Part shown: piece after piece, positions 1 through 11,169 of the stretch
Numbering within the stretch: the first letter of the stretch is position 1
How the letters are laid out: each line of letters opens with the position of its first letter
From: Tretioscincus oriximinensis
Taxonomy: Eukaryota > Chordata > Lepidosauria > Squamata > Gymnophthalmidae
Length of the DNA: 64,000 bases
Assembly: GCA_022410635.1 (NCBI GenBank)
Contig: JAJVDF010000003.1
Coordinates: 6,280,290 to 6,344,289, forward strand
Direction of reading: 5' to 3'
Made by a program: the position numbers and the translations under genes
Notes under the pieces: generated by a model
What the model was told of the DNA's origin: nothing
Databases searched by the model: none
The model's input: only the letters and a program-made list of their open reading frames with translations

Positions 1-221
1 GGATACTAGGATAGTTGTCTGGATGTCGGCTCCCAGATGGAGCAACAGGCAGGACTCTTGAAATACCATTTGCAGGGAGTCATGAACAGGAGCATATTTT
101 GCTTTCCTCTGTTCAGGCTGCCCAGGTGCATCTGGTGGGCCTCTGTGTGACACAGAACGCTGGACTTGATGGGCTGTGGCCTGATCCAGTATGGCTCTTC
201 TTATGTTCTTATGTTCTTATG
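1..221 (+). repeat. CR1 LINE 3' end
   Basis: 5'-truncated CR1 3' terminus. It reads through the family phrase for 'GGGCTGTGGCCTGATCCAG' and ends in tandem TTCTTATG octamers (201-221), the 3' tail type of one CR1 lineage here. It is nearly the same as the copy at 20085-20303, apart from a 3-base indel and scattered substitutions, so both are fairly young. It lies in what should be CDC25B intron 3 and carries no intact ORF. Confidence 0.85.
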
Positions 222-2476
222 ACCTGTTCGAATAAGAAGCCCCAGGAGGCACAGCTGCGCTTTCCTAACTTCAATTCCCAGAATATCCTGCGACCCTGCC
301 TACTGTTCCCAGGCAGTCCCTGTGCTCCAAAAGCCAATGAAATATTTATATTTGCATAAAAGCAGCTCCAGAGTTTTTTCTTCGGGACTTTAAAATGGGA
401 GCCTGCCCACATGGAGCTGGGTAATGTCTTGGAAGCTTGTGGAAATTGTAAGGTATGAGGCTGTTTACTGCACATTAAAGCCCTTTAGAGCACATGGAAA
501 GCTGGTCACAAGGATGTGTGGGAAACAGAACGTGGGGATTGGTCCAGAGTTGTTCTTAGGGGGCCATTTTGTGAGCTTAATGTATGTAAATGCTAAGATG
601 TCAACAATTTCATACTTTTAGATCTCTGTTCTGCATTATTAAAACACTTTCTATTTTTCTTCTTCTAAGCCCTCCCCAGTTTTTCCATATTTAGAATGTA
701 ATACTTAATACTTGGTGGTTTGAAAAAGAGGAAAAGATAAAAATATATTATTACAGAGTATCTGCATAGTTATTGGCATTTACAGGCATCTTGACTGTCT
801 GTCCAATCTGGACGTGCTACTTAGGCATCCATTCAAGTAGCCATGGCCTCCACTTGGGCTCCACAAATTTGCCTTTTTCTTAAAGCCATCCAGGCTGGCT
901 GCTGTTACCACCTCTTCTAGTGGACTGAAGACTCTGGGCCCCAAAAATCCTTCCCCTTGTCTGTCTCAACTTTCCTGCCCATCAGCTTCACTGAGGGACC
1001 CCTAGTCCTAGTGTCCTGCAAAGTGTCCTGGCAAAACAGGGGGAAAGAAACCTAAACAGCATCTGGACATGACTTAAAAAGTAAATGACCACTTTATTCA
1101 AAGCAGCAGCCACATTAGTTAGAACTCCTAGGAGAGGCCCACCAATTGCACTTGGGCAGTCTAGAACAGAAGAAGGAAAAATCTTCAACTGTTCTTGGCA
1201 CCCTGCAAATGGCATTTCAGGAGTACTGCCTGTTGCTCCATCTCAGAGGCCGTATCAATACATCCAACTTAGTAGCTGTAAAACCCTTAGAAGGCTGCAA
1301 GGATGTAGGCTATGAAAGCTACTGTGGCTGAAACTTCCAACATTTAAAAGCACCATTATCCAAATACACTAAGTAGAACAAGCAAGAGAACAAAGGTAAG
1401 TTTAATCCCCAAGCCATAAATAGATTACTATCACTAAAGCACATATCCTAAGCTTTACAAAGAAAAGCCACCAGAATATATCAGTGATAATAAAGCAAAC
1501 GGCATCTTCAGAAAAGAGAGAAAGAAAAAAGAAAGGACAGCCTTACAACTTCTCCCTATTCCCCCATTTAATTCAAATCACTGCTTTAATTTCAGACGAC
1601 GAGCATGGACATTTCAGGCTTCAACCCCTCAAGTATACAAATGAAAACTTTTCTTCTTGCCAACCCACACTCACCATCACCACCCTAAACACAATTAGTC
1701 AAACCCAAGAGACTAAGAATGCTGACTGAAAGCTCGTACACCTTGCTGGAACCCCAAGCAGCTTTTGCCCAGTGTGGGGTCGTAATAGGCCAGGTGCATC
1801 AATGGCTACTAGGACAGATGCCTTCAGGTTGGAGAAATCTTAAAGACAATTGGCATAGAGATGAAAGCAAGGAAAGTTTTTGGCTTTTGTTTGGAAACAG
1901 GTAAAAGCAATTGGTCGGCTACTATCTGAGAGAGGATACTGGGCTCCGGTCTGATCCAGCAAGGCCCTGTATGCCTATGGCACCTTCAGAAACAGATCTT
2001 TGCATAGCAAGGGCAGAACAAAGCTCCTGGCTGATAGGGAGACATGAGAACTTGAGGAGCCCCCGCTAAATGGGGTCACAGCCCAACTAGTCCAGCAACC
2101 TTTCTTATAAGAGTTGCCCAACAATGGCTCCATGGCATCTCAAGCAAAAGAAAACAAAACCTTCACTGGCAAANCGTCTTGCAAAAAGAACATGGAAGTC
2201 TTCTGCCTGATTATCCTGGAAGCAGAATGGGCTCAGGCATCCATTCTAACAGTCACTGAAATACACCAAAGGTTTGTGAAAGATGTAGCCAAATTCATAG
2301 ACATGTCTAACGGCCAATTGCTGGGAGGTGAGGAAGATTTTTGCCTTCATTTTCTACTCAAGATGCCCTAAAACACTTGGAGGACTGCTGGGTAAGACAG
2401 AATAAAGGACTACATGGCCCCTTGCACTTAGTCACCACACAGGCACAAGGTAAAGATCAAGCATGATGCAACTTAC
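222..2476. other. CDC25B intron 3 (partial), with minus-strand CR1 pieces
   Basis: No coding exon is recognised here. The expected next CDC25B exon (the conserved block after the acidic N-terminal segment) was looked for and not seen, so the intron continues past the left edge. Two minus-strand CR1 3'-region fragments are visible at about 870-1030 and 1130-1295. A short CR1-like phrase lies at about 1925-2110. The rest (222-870 and 1330-1920) shows nothing recognisable. Confidence 0.6.
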
Positions 2477-2528
2477 ATGTCTTCATAGAGCTCTGGATCT
2501 GGTTCCACAAGGAAATCTGTGCCAACTC
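2477..2528 (-). CDS. CDC25B: CDC25B coding exon 3
   Basis: 52-base exon between acceptor CACACAG (2529-2535) and donor GTAAGT (2476-2471). Encodes (G)VGTDFLVEPDPELYED plus two bases (AT). It aligns in position with GLCMDSPSPMDPHMAE of human CDC25B. The phase fits exon 2 exactly (1+2). It is below the length any ORF caller would report, so it is supported by splice sites, phase and alignment rather than by an open frame. Confidence 0.8.
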
Positions 2529-5500
2529 CTGTGTGAAGAACACAAAAATGAAAGAAGGTGAAACAACAGAAGGATGGCTTCCTCCAAAATAGCCACCCTC
2601 TAAAGTCCTAGGTGAAAAGAATGTATGCTAATAATCACAGATCAAGCAGCAGCCTGGCCAAGCTAAAAGGATTCTCGCCATCACTGCAAATTAGTCTTAA
2701 TGGCATTTATTTTCAGCTGTCCTACAAACAGTCCATGGCATGTCATTCTCCCTTCCATTTCAACTGTTTGCTCCTTGCATTTGGAGTGTTCAGGTCTCAA
2801 AGCTGAAGTCCACAGGTGCTTCAAGGCTCAGATGGGGAAACTCCACTGTGCAGGTAACTCTGGTCTGGAAACCCTACACTACCTGTGGTTGGAACCCGCT
2901 TGCCACTGAGTCTGACTGAAAGCAGGTAGGGTCAAAGATCCTCCCAGGGACAAGGCACAGGCCCTTGATAAGGTTTGATAAAGCACTGAAGAACAAACAG
3001 CCCTGCAATCCCTGAGTCATCAGTACCCCCAAGATCAAAGGACGGTAACACAGCCATGATCCCTCCAAAACTCACCAAGTGAAATAAACCAGAAGGCGGG
3101 AAAATCAAGGCATGGAGCTGAATTCTGAATTGCACCCTGGAGGGCCCTGGCATAGCCTGCACCAGCATATAAAGGCATAATCCAAACTATGTCCAGCCCT
3201 AAGGCCCAGCAGAAAGGGGCGAAGGAACCAGACTAAAAGGCTTAGCTGTACCTCAAGAGAAAAAATATTTCTTCCCTGCTTCTGCCCCAGTGGGGAATTT
3301 ACAAAGGAAAACTGCCCTACTNAAGGTGTTAGGAAATTACCCAAATAAAGTATTTCTGTGTTGAAGTTTCGAAATTAAGGCTCTATTTGNACAGGTTTAT
3401 TAAAATGCATTTTAGGGATCTGTCACAATACACTAGATTTGTCCCTAAATGTCTTACTGGGCCTCTGCAAACAGGGTCCAAATGTTGCCTGGTAACAAAC
3501 CCCCTTCCCCAGACAACAACCTACTGGCAACCAAGTGTGTAGTTTGGCTCTCACCAAGGAGAGGCCAGTTTAAGGTTGAAAGAGAAATGGGGAGTTTTGG
3601 AGAAGAAAAGCAAAGATGTCAGTTTGCCGGTGCCCTTTAGTAGTCCCTCAGCAGCTGACAACAAAGCCATGCAGGCAGAACTAGGGAAAAAGCAAAAGAA
3701 GACTACCAAAAATGATTCTGCTAGTTGCCCTGCACAGAGCACCACTAGGGCACAACGAGGCTATCGCCAGACATAATATAAAAGGCGTCACTCTAGGGCA
3801 ATTCTGAGACTCAAGTGGCAAACAGGAAGTACCGAAATACCACTTCCTGCACCTTGAAGACTCTGACTACACCCTTCTCCCTAGACAGGAAATAACTCTT
3901 GGGGGAACACATTTTGGAAGCGGGTTGTGTAGGAAGCTGTGGAAGTTCCCACTGACAACAGCTGTTCCGGCCCATCGATCGATTGAGAAGATGGAACCTT
4001 GACCTGTGACAACCAAACAATGGCACAAACGGGGGGGGAAGAACCAAAGAGTGTGACCACACAGGGATTTACGAAGGAGAAGTTTAGGTATCAACATTTA
4101 AAATTGTCTTAAAAGTTTCAGGGGAAACATTTTTTTAATCTTGCTAAAAGGTTCCATACACTCTGCTGCTGCCCAGGAGCAATACTAACCTGAATCTGCA
4201 GATTCAGAGGAGACAGAATCCTGGGAGGACTCAGATGAGACTGAGTCCTGGGAAGACCACTCCTTCTTAAAGTCCATGCCCAGGCGCCTTCTTCTTCTTG
4301 GGGTGTCACTAGAATGTAGGAGAAAGAGAAAGAGGCAAGCGTTAAACAGTAGGTACCTCTATTGTACGTGCTCTCAAGCCTATTTCATCCATACAGCAGC
4401 CTTGTGAAGCCGAATGGACCAAGGGAAGCAAAGGACCCCAAGTCACCCAGAATTGGGTTGGAGCATCCCTTCCCTTATGCTTACCTGATGCTTCAGCCAC
4501 TTTTAGACACTGCCTGGCAACCCGATCCTGCCCAGAAAGCTCCTTTCCCCACTCCTACACCTTTCAAAATGAATCCTAGGGTAGTACAGTTCTTCTCGAA
4601 CAGCGAATATGTAACGGAATACTATTCTAATAGAATCACAAAAGGAAAAAGCCTCTCTTCTTGTACTCTGGTTGGAATACACTTTCACCTTGTTTCTTCA
4701 TACCAAGAGGCAGCCTCATCTGTTAAAGGTTGCAGCAAATAGGCTAGATTGAATTCTTGAATACCAGGGCTGGGGTGTTACCTAGAGGTTCCACAGATTT
4801 TCCTGGGCTACAGCTGACAATATGGCACTCACTATGCCAGGACTGGGAGTTGCAGCCTCAGAGCAATTTCTGTTGTGCATCACTGCATCTCTACCAACTC
4901 TTAGCTGATTGCACGGCACTTCTAGGAAGTTTTCTTAGCAGAGATACAGTATTGGTTTTCCACTGTTTATTTCCTGAGAAATGGCCCTCACCTACTTCTC
5001 AGGCACTTTGCTCTCCTGCTAAGCGAGTGTCACTTTCCCAAGCACAGTTTTAGATTCCTAAGTCAGGCTGATAGCTTAGGAGATCTTAAGAGACTCATTT
5101 CCACTACTATCAATGAGATCCAACTAGCTGCCCAGCACCTGCCCCGCAGCAGCTGCTCTGTTTCACAACAGAAGGAGATAAATAATTTACAGCCCAGTGC
5201 TGCAGCTTCAGACTTAGCAAGATGGTGGGTAACTTGGAAAGGAACCCTGGCAAGAAGGTCAAGGGATATCCAGAGTCAGTCCCTCTCCATTTGGCAAGAA
5301 ACCCAAGCAGATGGCACTTCTCCTAGTGCCTGGGCAGGAGTGGGAAGAAAAATCTCCAGGCATGGCAGAGCAAATGGCAATAGGTNGACAACATGGAAGT
5401 GACCTTTAAGATCAGGAGAAATGTTGGCTGTCCAGATAGTGTTGGACTGTTTCCTATCCTACTGCCCTTTTGTTGGGCTTATGGGAGGTTCATGGGATTT

Positions 5501-7433
5501 GCCGTTCAAGGGCAACACTATCACCAAGCCCTTACAACCTAAGCTACCATGATTTCACATGACTTTGGAAAGCAACAACTGAGGATTAAATACAGACCAG
5601 AAAGGAATCAGACCCTTTCTGGTCTGTATTTAATCCACAGTTGTTCTAGGAAAACCTGTCCCTCCATTCTAGAGTCAGTAGCACAATATCTAGTCTAGTG
5701 CCTGGGAAATTAAACTGCAATTTGGGCTTAGCAATTCACATTTAACCCCCCCCCCCCCCAACACACACACCCCAAAAGAAAAGACTCTACCTTCCTAACT
5801 GGGTAAAGTGGAAAGGAACCAGGGAACCCTCCGCCATGTGTGGTTAAGAATTCAGGCTACTTTGTGAGCTGGAGAGCAGGCAATTCAGGGCTTGCAAAAA
5901 ACCAAGAATCCCCAAAGTAAAAGGGGTTTCTGTATGTCAAAGCAGGCAGGCACTGTAATTTGTGGGCAGCCAACTGCTCTTAACAGGATCCTTAAAAAGG
6001 ATCCTTTTCTTTCTTTGTATCATGAAGCATGGAAAGCCTTCTGCAGCCCCTGCCAGAAACCACAGGGTGGTTCTGATAGANGAGCAGAAGTTACAAAACC
6101 ACATCAGAGGCCTCCTCCCTAGGGCAGAAGCCACAAGGGGCAGAAAAGGCCCACCATCACACCTAGGCCTCCATGAGGCTTCAGCCTGCCTTCAGCATGG
6201 AAGGACAAGGCAGCACATGGCACAAGGAAGGACAGAAGCAATGGGTGAGACTGCAAGGGAGGAGGGACAGATAGGAAACCAGAGAGAACTAAGGGTGATC
6301 TACCAGTGGAACAGCAGTTGCCACAGAAGCTGGCCAGTTCTCCTTCAGCAGATACCATCTCTTTGGGATGGTTTAGTGAATCTTGCACTGAGCAAGGGAT
6401 TGGAGGTCTATTCCAACTCTGGTTCTACGAAACCTCTTCTCACGTGATGGAAGCCTAGAACTCCCCATTTGCCGCCAAAGGCTCTTCCCCTTAGGGCCCT
6501 CCAGGCTGCTCTCCCCCTTGCTCCACGGTGGGAGAAGGGGGCCTGGGGTGAGTGTGTGGGGAGTGGGCTAGCGAGGAATTGAGTGAGCTGAGCCCCATCT
6601 AGACTCATTGGCCACCCCAGGGTCAAGGCTTGCTAAGCTCCCTGCCTTAGGGGGGTCTCCTACTGGCTCCCGTGTTTGCACATGTGAACGTGGAACCCGA
6701 GGGGGGGATGGGAGGCTGGAGAATACGTAGATGCCTGGAAGGGGATGGACCGCGTAGGCCTAGTGGTCAGCAGCCCTAGTCTCTGCTGCAAATCCGTCGC
6801 CACGTGGGAGAAAGGCAGGAAAGCAAGCAAGCAGGAGGGAAGGAGCCCAGGAGGCCGCAGCTGCCCAGTGACAAAGACCAGAACGGGGTAGCAGGAGACC
6901 CGGACTGCCGCCTCCCACGAAAGGAGGGAGGCGGCAGGCCCATCTAGGCCCGGGGGGAGGCTGTTTGCAAAGGCTTCGAGGAATCCTCGACGACCACAGA
7001 GGGGAAAAAGGGGTCCCGGGCGGGAACTGATAGCCGGGCCGAGGCGACGGCGCCCTTTGTGCGCCCCACGGCCCGAGTCCGAGCCCCCCCCCCCCTTTAT
7101 ACTCCCGTGGAAAAGACTTATACAAACCGCCCCGCCCCCACCCGCCCCGTCCCAAGTTGGGCTTCCCTGCCTGCCCGAGAGAAAACGCCGCCCCAAAGAA
7201 GGCGCTGCTGCTGCTGCTGCTCTATTGCAGGTCGCGTCTGCATGCAAAACCCCGCGGCGTCCGAAACCCTCGCCGGCTTACCTGCCCAGCCCGGTCAGCT
7301 TGTCCATCATGTTGAGCGCCAGGCAGCTGACGGGAGAGTCCAGGCCGGCGGCGGCGCATTCCCCGCCTGCGGGAAGGAGTCCGGGCAGCTGCTGGCGGCT
7401 CCGTCGGGCCTCGAGGGCGACGGCGTTCTCCAT
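2477..7433 (-). CDS. CDC25B: CDC25B dual-specificity phosphatase, N-terminal exons 1-3 (partial)
   Basis: 5' part of an M-phase inducer phosphatase. The family removes inhibitory phosphates from CDK1/CDK2 to drive mitotic entry. Three minus-strand exons join in phase (7433-7282, 4308-4190, 2528-2477), giving about 106 residues. Seen: the start MENAVALEARR; the family motif around SPVSCLALNMMDKLTGLGS, matching the SPVT..T..M..L.GLGS block of CDC25A/B/C; then a basic RRRRR stretch; a Ser-rich acidic segment ending ADSG; and VGTDFLVEPDPELYED. All junctions are GT-AG (GTAAGC, GTTAGT, GTAAGT donors) with consistent phases. The C-terminal rhodanese/phosphatase domain (CX5R) is outside the window to the left. 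Choice of B over A or C rests mainly on divergent adjacency to SPEF1, as in mammals (established synteny). The family call is strong; the paralog is inferred. Confidence 0.87.
4190..4308 (-). CDS. CDC25B: CDC25B coding exon 2 (Ser-rich)
   Basis: 119 bases (1 + 39 codons + 1). Acceptor ATTCTAG at 4309-4315 and donor GTTAGT at 4189-4184. It completes GLGS and continues DTPRRRRRLGMDFKKEW, then two copies of the 9-residue unit SQDSVSSES, then ADS. It corresponds to the SETPK...RRASESSLSSESSESSDAG region of human CDC25B. The last base plus exon 3 makes the G of a DSG motif. Confidence 0.87.
5571..5647. repeat. Near-perfect 34-base inverted repeat (hairpin) in CDC25B intron 1
   Basis: Left arm 5571-5605, right arm 5614-5647, loop of 8 bases (AATCAGAC). 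The arms differ by one mismatch and a 1-base indel; the core is GGATTAAATACAGACCAG and its complement. Such a small loop with long arms could be a foldback-transposon remnant or fold as an RNA stem-loop. No gene is assigned. Confidence 0.85.
6345..6425 (+). repeat. CR1 3'-end fragment (ATTCTATG-type lineage)
   Basis: Short piece with the recurring 'gatggtttagtgaatc...gcactgagca.ggg.ttgg' phrase also seen at about 15390-15480, 38505-38573 and 50920-50995, where the tail is ATTCTATG-like. This is a different CR1 3' lineage from the TTCTTATG type. It lies between CDC25B exons 1 and 2. Confidence 0.6.
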
Positions 7434-7960
7434 CTCGGGCTGGGCGGAGAAGGGAGCAGCTCGGGCGCCGAACGTGGACGACGCGGTAGGGGAGCGGCGG
7501 CCTGGGAGGAAGCGCCGGGCAAAGGCTGCGGGAGGAAGGCGAGGAGGAGGAGGAGGCCGGGCAGGGGCTCTGGTGGCGGGAAAAGCTGCCCCGTGGAGCT
7601 TCGGGAGAGCGTCGGGGCTGAGCAAGCGAGGAGGGAAGCAGCAGGGCAGGAGAAAAGCGCGCCGCTCTGTGGGACCCGGGAATTTTGTATCGGGGGAGGA
7701 GAGGTGGGCGGTCCCTCCCGCCCACCTTCCCGGTTCCCGCCGCCTCGCAAGCGCCGCCCCGTTTGCCTCTGCCTTCGCGGCGCGCCAGGGATCGCCCGCC
7801 CCGACGACCGGACCAACCGCGGCGCAGTCCCCGGGTCCTCCCCCCCCCCCCGGCAGATTCGAAAAATAACACAGAGACGTCACGTCGGACGGAGGAGCCC
7901 AAGCGGCGCACGAGAAGCCGCAGCAGCCAATGGCAGGCGAACGGAAGGGGGGGAAGGATG
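6950..7960 (-). promoter_or_regulatory. CDC25B: CpG island and promoter of CDC25B
   Basis: G+C-rich, CpG-dense stretch around the CDC25B start codon. Upstream of the ATG (on the minus strand) there is a CRE-like site reading TGACGTCT at 7882-7875 and a CCAAT box at 7927-7931 (seen as ATTGG on the minus strand). A (CTG/CAG) run lies at 7204-7221 within intron 1. There is no clear TATA box. NF-Y/CCAAT control is usual for cell-cycle genes (family knowledge); the exact start site is not visible. The long plus-strand frames across the island (7057-7961) are a by-product of base composition. Confidence 0.75.
7282..7433 (-). CDS. CDC25B: CDC25B coding exon 1
   Basis: ATG at 7433-7431 inside a CpG island. 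It encodes 50 codons plus two bases (AG), ending at a GTAAGC donor (7281-7276 on the minus strand). The first Met was chosen because the peptide from here resembles the compact CDC25 N-terminus. The open frame continues upstream to 8471, but that extension is low-complexity translation of the promoter and polypurine tract. Residues SPVSCL..NMMDKLTGLG match the CDC25 N-terminal signature. Confidence 0.85.
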
Positions 7961-8172
7961 AGAGAAAGAAAGAAAGGAGAAGGAAAGGCATAAAGAGCGA
8001 GAGAAGGAAAGAAAAAGGGGAAAGGAAGAACAAGGGAGAGAAGGAAAAGAGAAGGAAATGGGAAGAGGGAGAGAAAGAAAGGAGGAAAAGGGAAGAGAGA
8101 AAGAGAGAGAGAGAGAACAAGAGAAGAAAGGAAAGACAGAAACAGGAAAAGGAAAGAAAGAGGAACGGGGAC
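7939..8172 (+). repeat. Polypurine (GA-rich) tract upstream of CDC25B
   Basis: About 230 bases composed almost entirely of A and G on the plus strand (GAGAGAAAGAAAGAAAGGAG-type, including a (GA) run at 8102-8117), hence polypyrimidine on the CDC25B sense strand. It starts beside the CCAAT box. Tracts of this type can form triplex DNA and are often length-polymorphic. Confidence 0.9.
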
Positions 8173-9880
8173 GATTCAAAGAAGGATCCCTTGGCGAGGG
8201 TGGAGAGTAGATTTCTTGGCTCAGTTTTTATTTGGGGCTGGGGGTGGCGCGAGAGGCCCCCACTTTGTCTGGCTCTGCAGGTGTTGCAGCCCTGGGAAGG
8301 AGGCACCTGACTGTTCTGCCAAGGGAGGGGGGGGNAATGGTCGTTGCAGGACCAAAGGCTTCTCCTCTCATCTCTGTAAAGCATTGGTCGTATTTGGTTC
8401 ACATCCTGCCCAAGGCAAGCAGGGAAGCTCATGGGGCCTTCCAAGCAAGCAAGAAGCAAATTTGAATCCAACTATAGATGCAGGCTGCAGCCCAAGAAGA
8501 GACACCTGGGGGGGGGTGTGTGTGTGTGTTTTCTGGAACCCTCTCTTCATATTAGGCAGGGAGAACGCCTTGTCCCATGAGAGACTGGGAAGCTNAAAGT
8601 GGAACAGTGTGGGCCTAGGCCTGCAATAGGATGAAAGCTTAGAAACAGTCTCCAGTTTAGATACAGGATGAATCCTCTCAAGACCAGTTGCAGAACATGC
8701 CCAGGACCATTGGTGAGCCACTGGGTGAGACAGAATGGGCTGTGGCCTCACGTGCCTAGTGTGGAATTAGTTTATTAAAAAGTGTGCATCATTAGAAAGA
8801 GTTTCTTGCTTCAGAAAAAAAAATCAAAAAAATAATGGCATGAAGTGTTTCTAAAGACTACGAAATCCATTTGAGAACATTAACCTTGTTTCTGTCCTCA
8901 TAAAACAGTACAACAAGGTGAATAATAATAATGTAATAAAGCATGGATATGTATAAGAATGAGCTTTGGTGGAGCATAAGGTCCCTAGCCTACCAATTGG
9001 CCCAGGGCATCCCAAGCAGAGGAGAACACAACGCTTTCAGTTGCTCTCGATGCTTGGAATAGGGACTTGCCATCTGCATGTTTGTGTAGACTATGGCAGG
9101 CTCCAAATGTAGCATATGGGTGAGTCAAATGTGGCCTACCATAGTCTATAATCAGAAGGAAAAGGCAAACCCTTACTTGTTCTCACACATTCTGCAACTT
9201 GGCTTTTAGATAGGGAGCCCCAGGACATGTATCAACAGAAAAAGACAACAATACAAAGTATGTCCTTGTCTAACTCTCCAGCTTGAAGGTAGTACCAATG
9301 TAGAGAAACTTGAGTGGTTGGCCCCATGAAAGTATCTGATCTTTTCTTAAATTGCAAAAATTTAAGATAAGTTTTTAGGATGCTTTTGGAATGACTGGGG
9401 AACAGTGAAGCAATTAGTAGGACTGTTCTGTTTCCGAGAACCCCTTGGACTATTCCCCAATATCTGTTGCTTTGTGAGTTTGAAGGCCAGATTCAAGTTC
9501 ATTTGTTTTCCAAAACATGACAAAGGGATATTTATTTTTTATTTATTTGTGTCAAAGACCAAAGATCCCAGGCAGGTCACAGCAGAAAACATTAAATATG
9601 TTTAACATTAAACTCATCCAGCCTCCTCCCCACTGTGGCAGGACGACTTTCAGAAGTTAAGATAGGGGTCAAAGGCCTGATGAGTGGACTTAAACAGGCA
9701 CTGAAACCCATGATAAAATGGCACCTGGTGTGATTCCACAGGAAGGCTACTCCAGGGAGCCACCATATAGAAGACCATCATGTTGGGCTATTTTTTAAAT
9801 GAGAATGACCTGGGAAAGGTTGGGTAAGTTCTTTTAAAAGGACTGTACTGTTGCAGAAGACCAAGACCAGATTAAAATGT
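8173..9880. other. Intergenic stretch with no gene
   Basis: No exon is recognised. A short GT run lies at 8516-8529 and a CR1-like phrase at about 8640-8760. A weak 14-base inverted repeat (TAGACTATGG.AGG and complement) lies at about 9088-9150. The rest is A+T-rich unique-looking DNA. Confidence 0.5.
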
Positions 9881-9904
9881 TGATGTTAAAATATAGGTTA
9901 TGGG

Positions 9905-10010
9905 CACTTGCCTGCTTTTAGTCCAGAAAACATGGACTGAAAACTAGAAAACCTGAAAAAAGCAGTCCTGGTTTTCAGTTCAGGACTGAAGGTGAATTAA
10001 AGGCAGCTTC
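9905..10010. repeat. Small foldback element (TTTAGTCCAG family), copy 1
   Basis: Imperfect palindrome: CTTTTAGTCCAG...GGACTGAAAAC on the left against GTTTTCAGT..AGGACTGAAGG..AATTAAAG on the right. The same family is seen at about 10598-10700, 25918-26036 and 31473-31627. Confidence 0.55.
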
Positions 10011-10106
10011 GTCCCATCCACATCAACCAGCCCCTCCTGGAATAGCCTCTCTCTGAAGGTTCTCCAAGTACCATGCATTATATAGTATTTAGCCTGTTCA
10101 CCAAGA

Positions 10107-10595
10107 CCTTTGATTTTTTTTATTATTATTATACGACAAAACAAAGGACATGACAAAAGAAAGAAAACACAAAGGGACAAATACATTCCCAAATGTCCCT
10201 CCCCCCACCCTCGAACAGATCGAAATATTTTATATTAGTCTTTGTTCTACAAACATCCGAAGTGTTTGAGTTAAGAGTTCATTTGAAGCTCCGTCCATTC
10301 CATGGGTCATGAGTCTGTTCCATTTAGTAGCAGTTGGTGGATTGGTTTTAATTCCCACAAATTTCAGACGATGTTCCTGGAGGGCATCAAAGGTCAAAAA
10401 TTCTACCATGTAGTGGTACCATTCTTGTATTGTCCACCTGGACTTGTCCTTCCAACCTTTGGCCCCTACAAGGTGTACCGCGTAAGTTGCGTATTGTAGT
10501 AGGAAGGTGTCCTCCGATTTTGTTCCCGTTATTCCTTCAGAGCCAGCCCTGTTGTACGATAGTATTCCAATGGTAGTCATCTATACCAAACAATA
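10107..10595 (-). mobile_element. L1-type LINE 3' end, 5'-truncated
   Basis: Minus-strand fragment whose 3' end is the T-rich run at 10107-10130 (poly-A on the element strand). It encodes the C-terminal tail of an L1-clade ORF2 (peptide region KDKSRWTIQEWYHYMVEFLTF, 10580-10230). Its 3' untranslated part, with a C-rich 'tccctccccccaccctc' block, resembles the 3' ends at 41884 and 56969. It is flanked on both sides by small foldback repeats (about 9910-10010 and 10598-10700). Confidence 0.65.
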
Positions 10596-10597
10596 AT

Positions 10598-10705
10598 CCA
10601 GAATAAAGTCAAATGCTTTGAACTATCTTTAGTCCAGAAGAACTGGACTGGAAATCAGAACAAAAGGTCCCGACCCCTAAATCCACAGGACTGAAGATGG
10701 TTTAA
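10598..10705. repeat. Small foldback element (TTTAGTCCAG family), copy 2
   Basis: Contains CTTTAGTCCAGAAGAACTGG on the left and CACAGGACTGAAGATGG on the right in inverted relation, as in the copy at 9905. It lies immediately beside the L1-type fragment, which may have inserted between the two copies. Confidence 0.5.
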
Positions 10706-10839
10706 AAGCATGGGTATGACCAGGATAATTCTTGGCTTCGGATGAGGCCAAGAATCCATAGCAATGGAAAAGGATAATTTCTTGGTTGCACCCAATAATG
10801 CCAAGTAGGCTCATTTCCTCAAGGGTGATGGCAGGAGGG

Positions 10840-11169
10840 TGATACACAAGGAAAAGTATTTTTTCACCCAGAAGGTTATTGAATTATGGAACGTAGTTCT
10901 AGAAAAGGTGGTGGTAGCCAGCAGCCTTGGCAAATTCATGGAAGATTGTCACTAGCTACTAGAATGAATATCTTGATGCTGCCTCTGAGATGGGTCAACA
11001 GACAGGATTCCTGAAATGCCATTTACAGGGAGTTGAGCACAGGTGAAGGTTTGCCTTCTCCTTCTGCTTGAGATGCCCAGGGGCAATTGGTAGACCACTG
11101 GGTGAGGCAGAAGGGTGGATTAGATCTAGGCCCTGCCCGATTCAGCAGGGCTCGCCTAACGTTCTTAGG
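10840..11169 (+). repeat. CR1 LINE 3' end
   Basis: Plus-strand CR1 3' region starting around 'TTTTTTCACCCAGAAGG' and running through the 'ggagttgagcacaggtgaagg' and 'ggcaattggtagaccactgggtgaggcagaagg' phrases to a degenerate octamer tail. No intact frame. Confidence 0.8.

Noticed and set aside
7057..7961. Plus-strand frames of 270 and 300 codons over the first CpG island
   Set aside because: They are antisense to CDC25B exon 1 and its promoter, are rich in Arg/Gly/Ala/Pro as expected from G+C-rich DNA, and have no recognisable domain.
7434..8471. N-terminal extension of CDC25B (397-codon minus-strand frame)
   Set aside because: The upstream part translates the CpG island and the polypurine tract (runs of Ser/Leu/Phe). 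The family's N-terminus starts close to the 7433 ATG.
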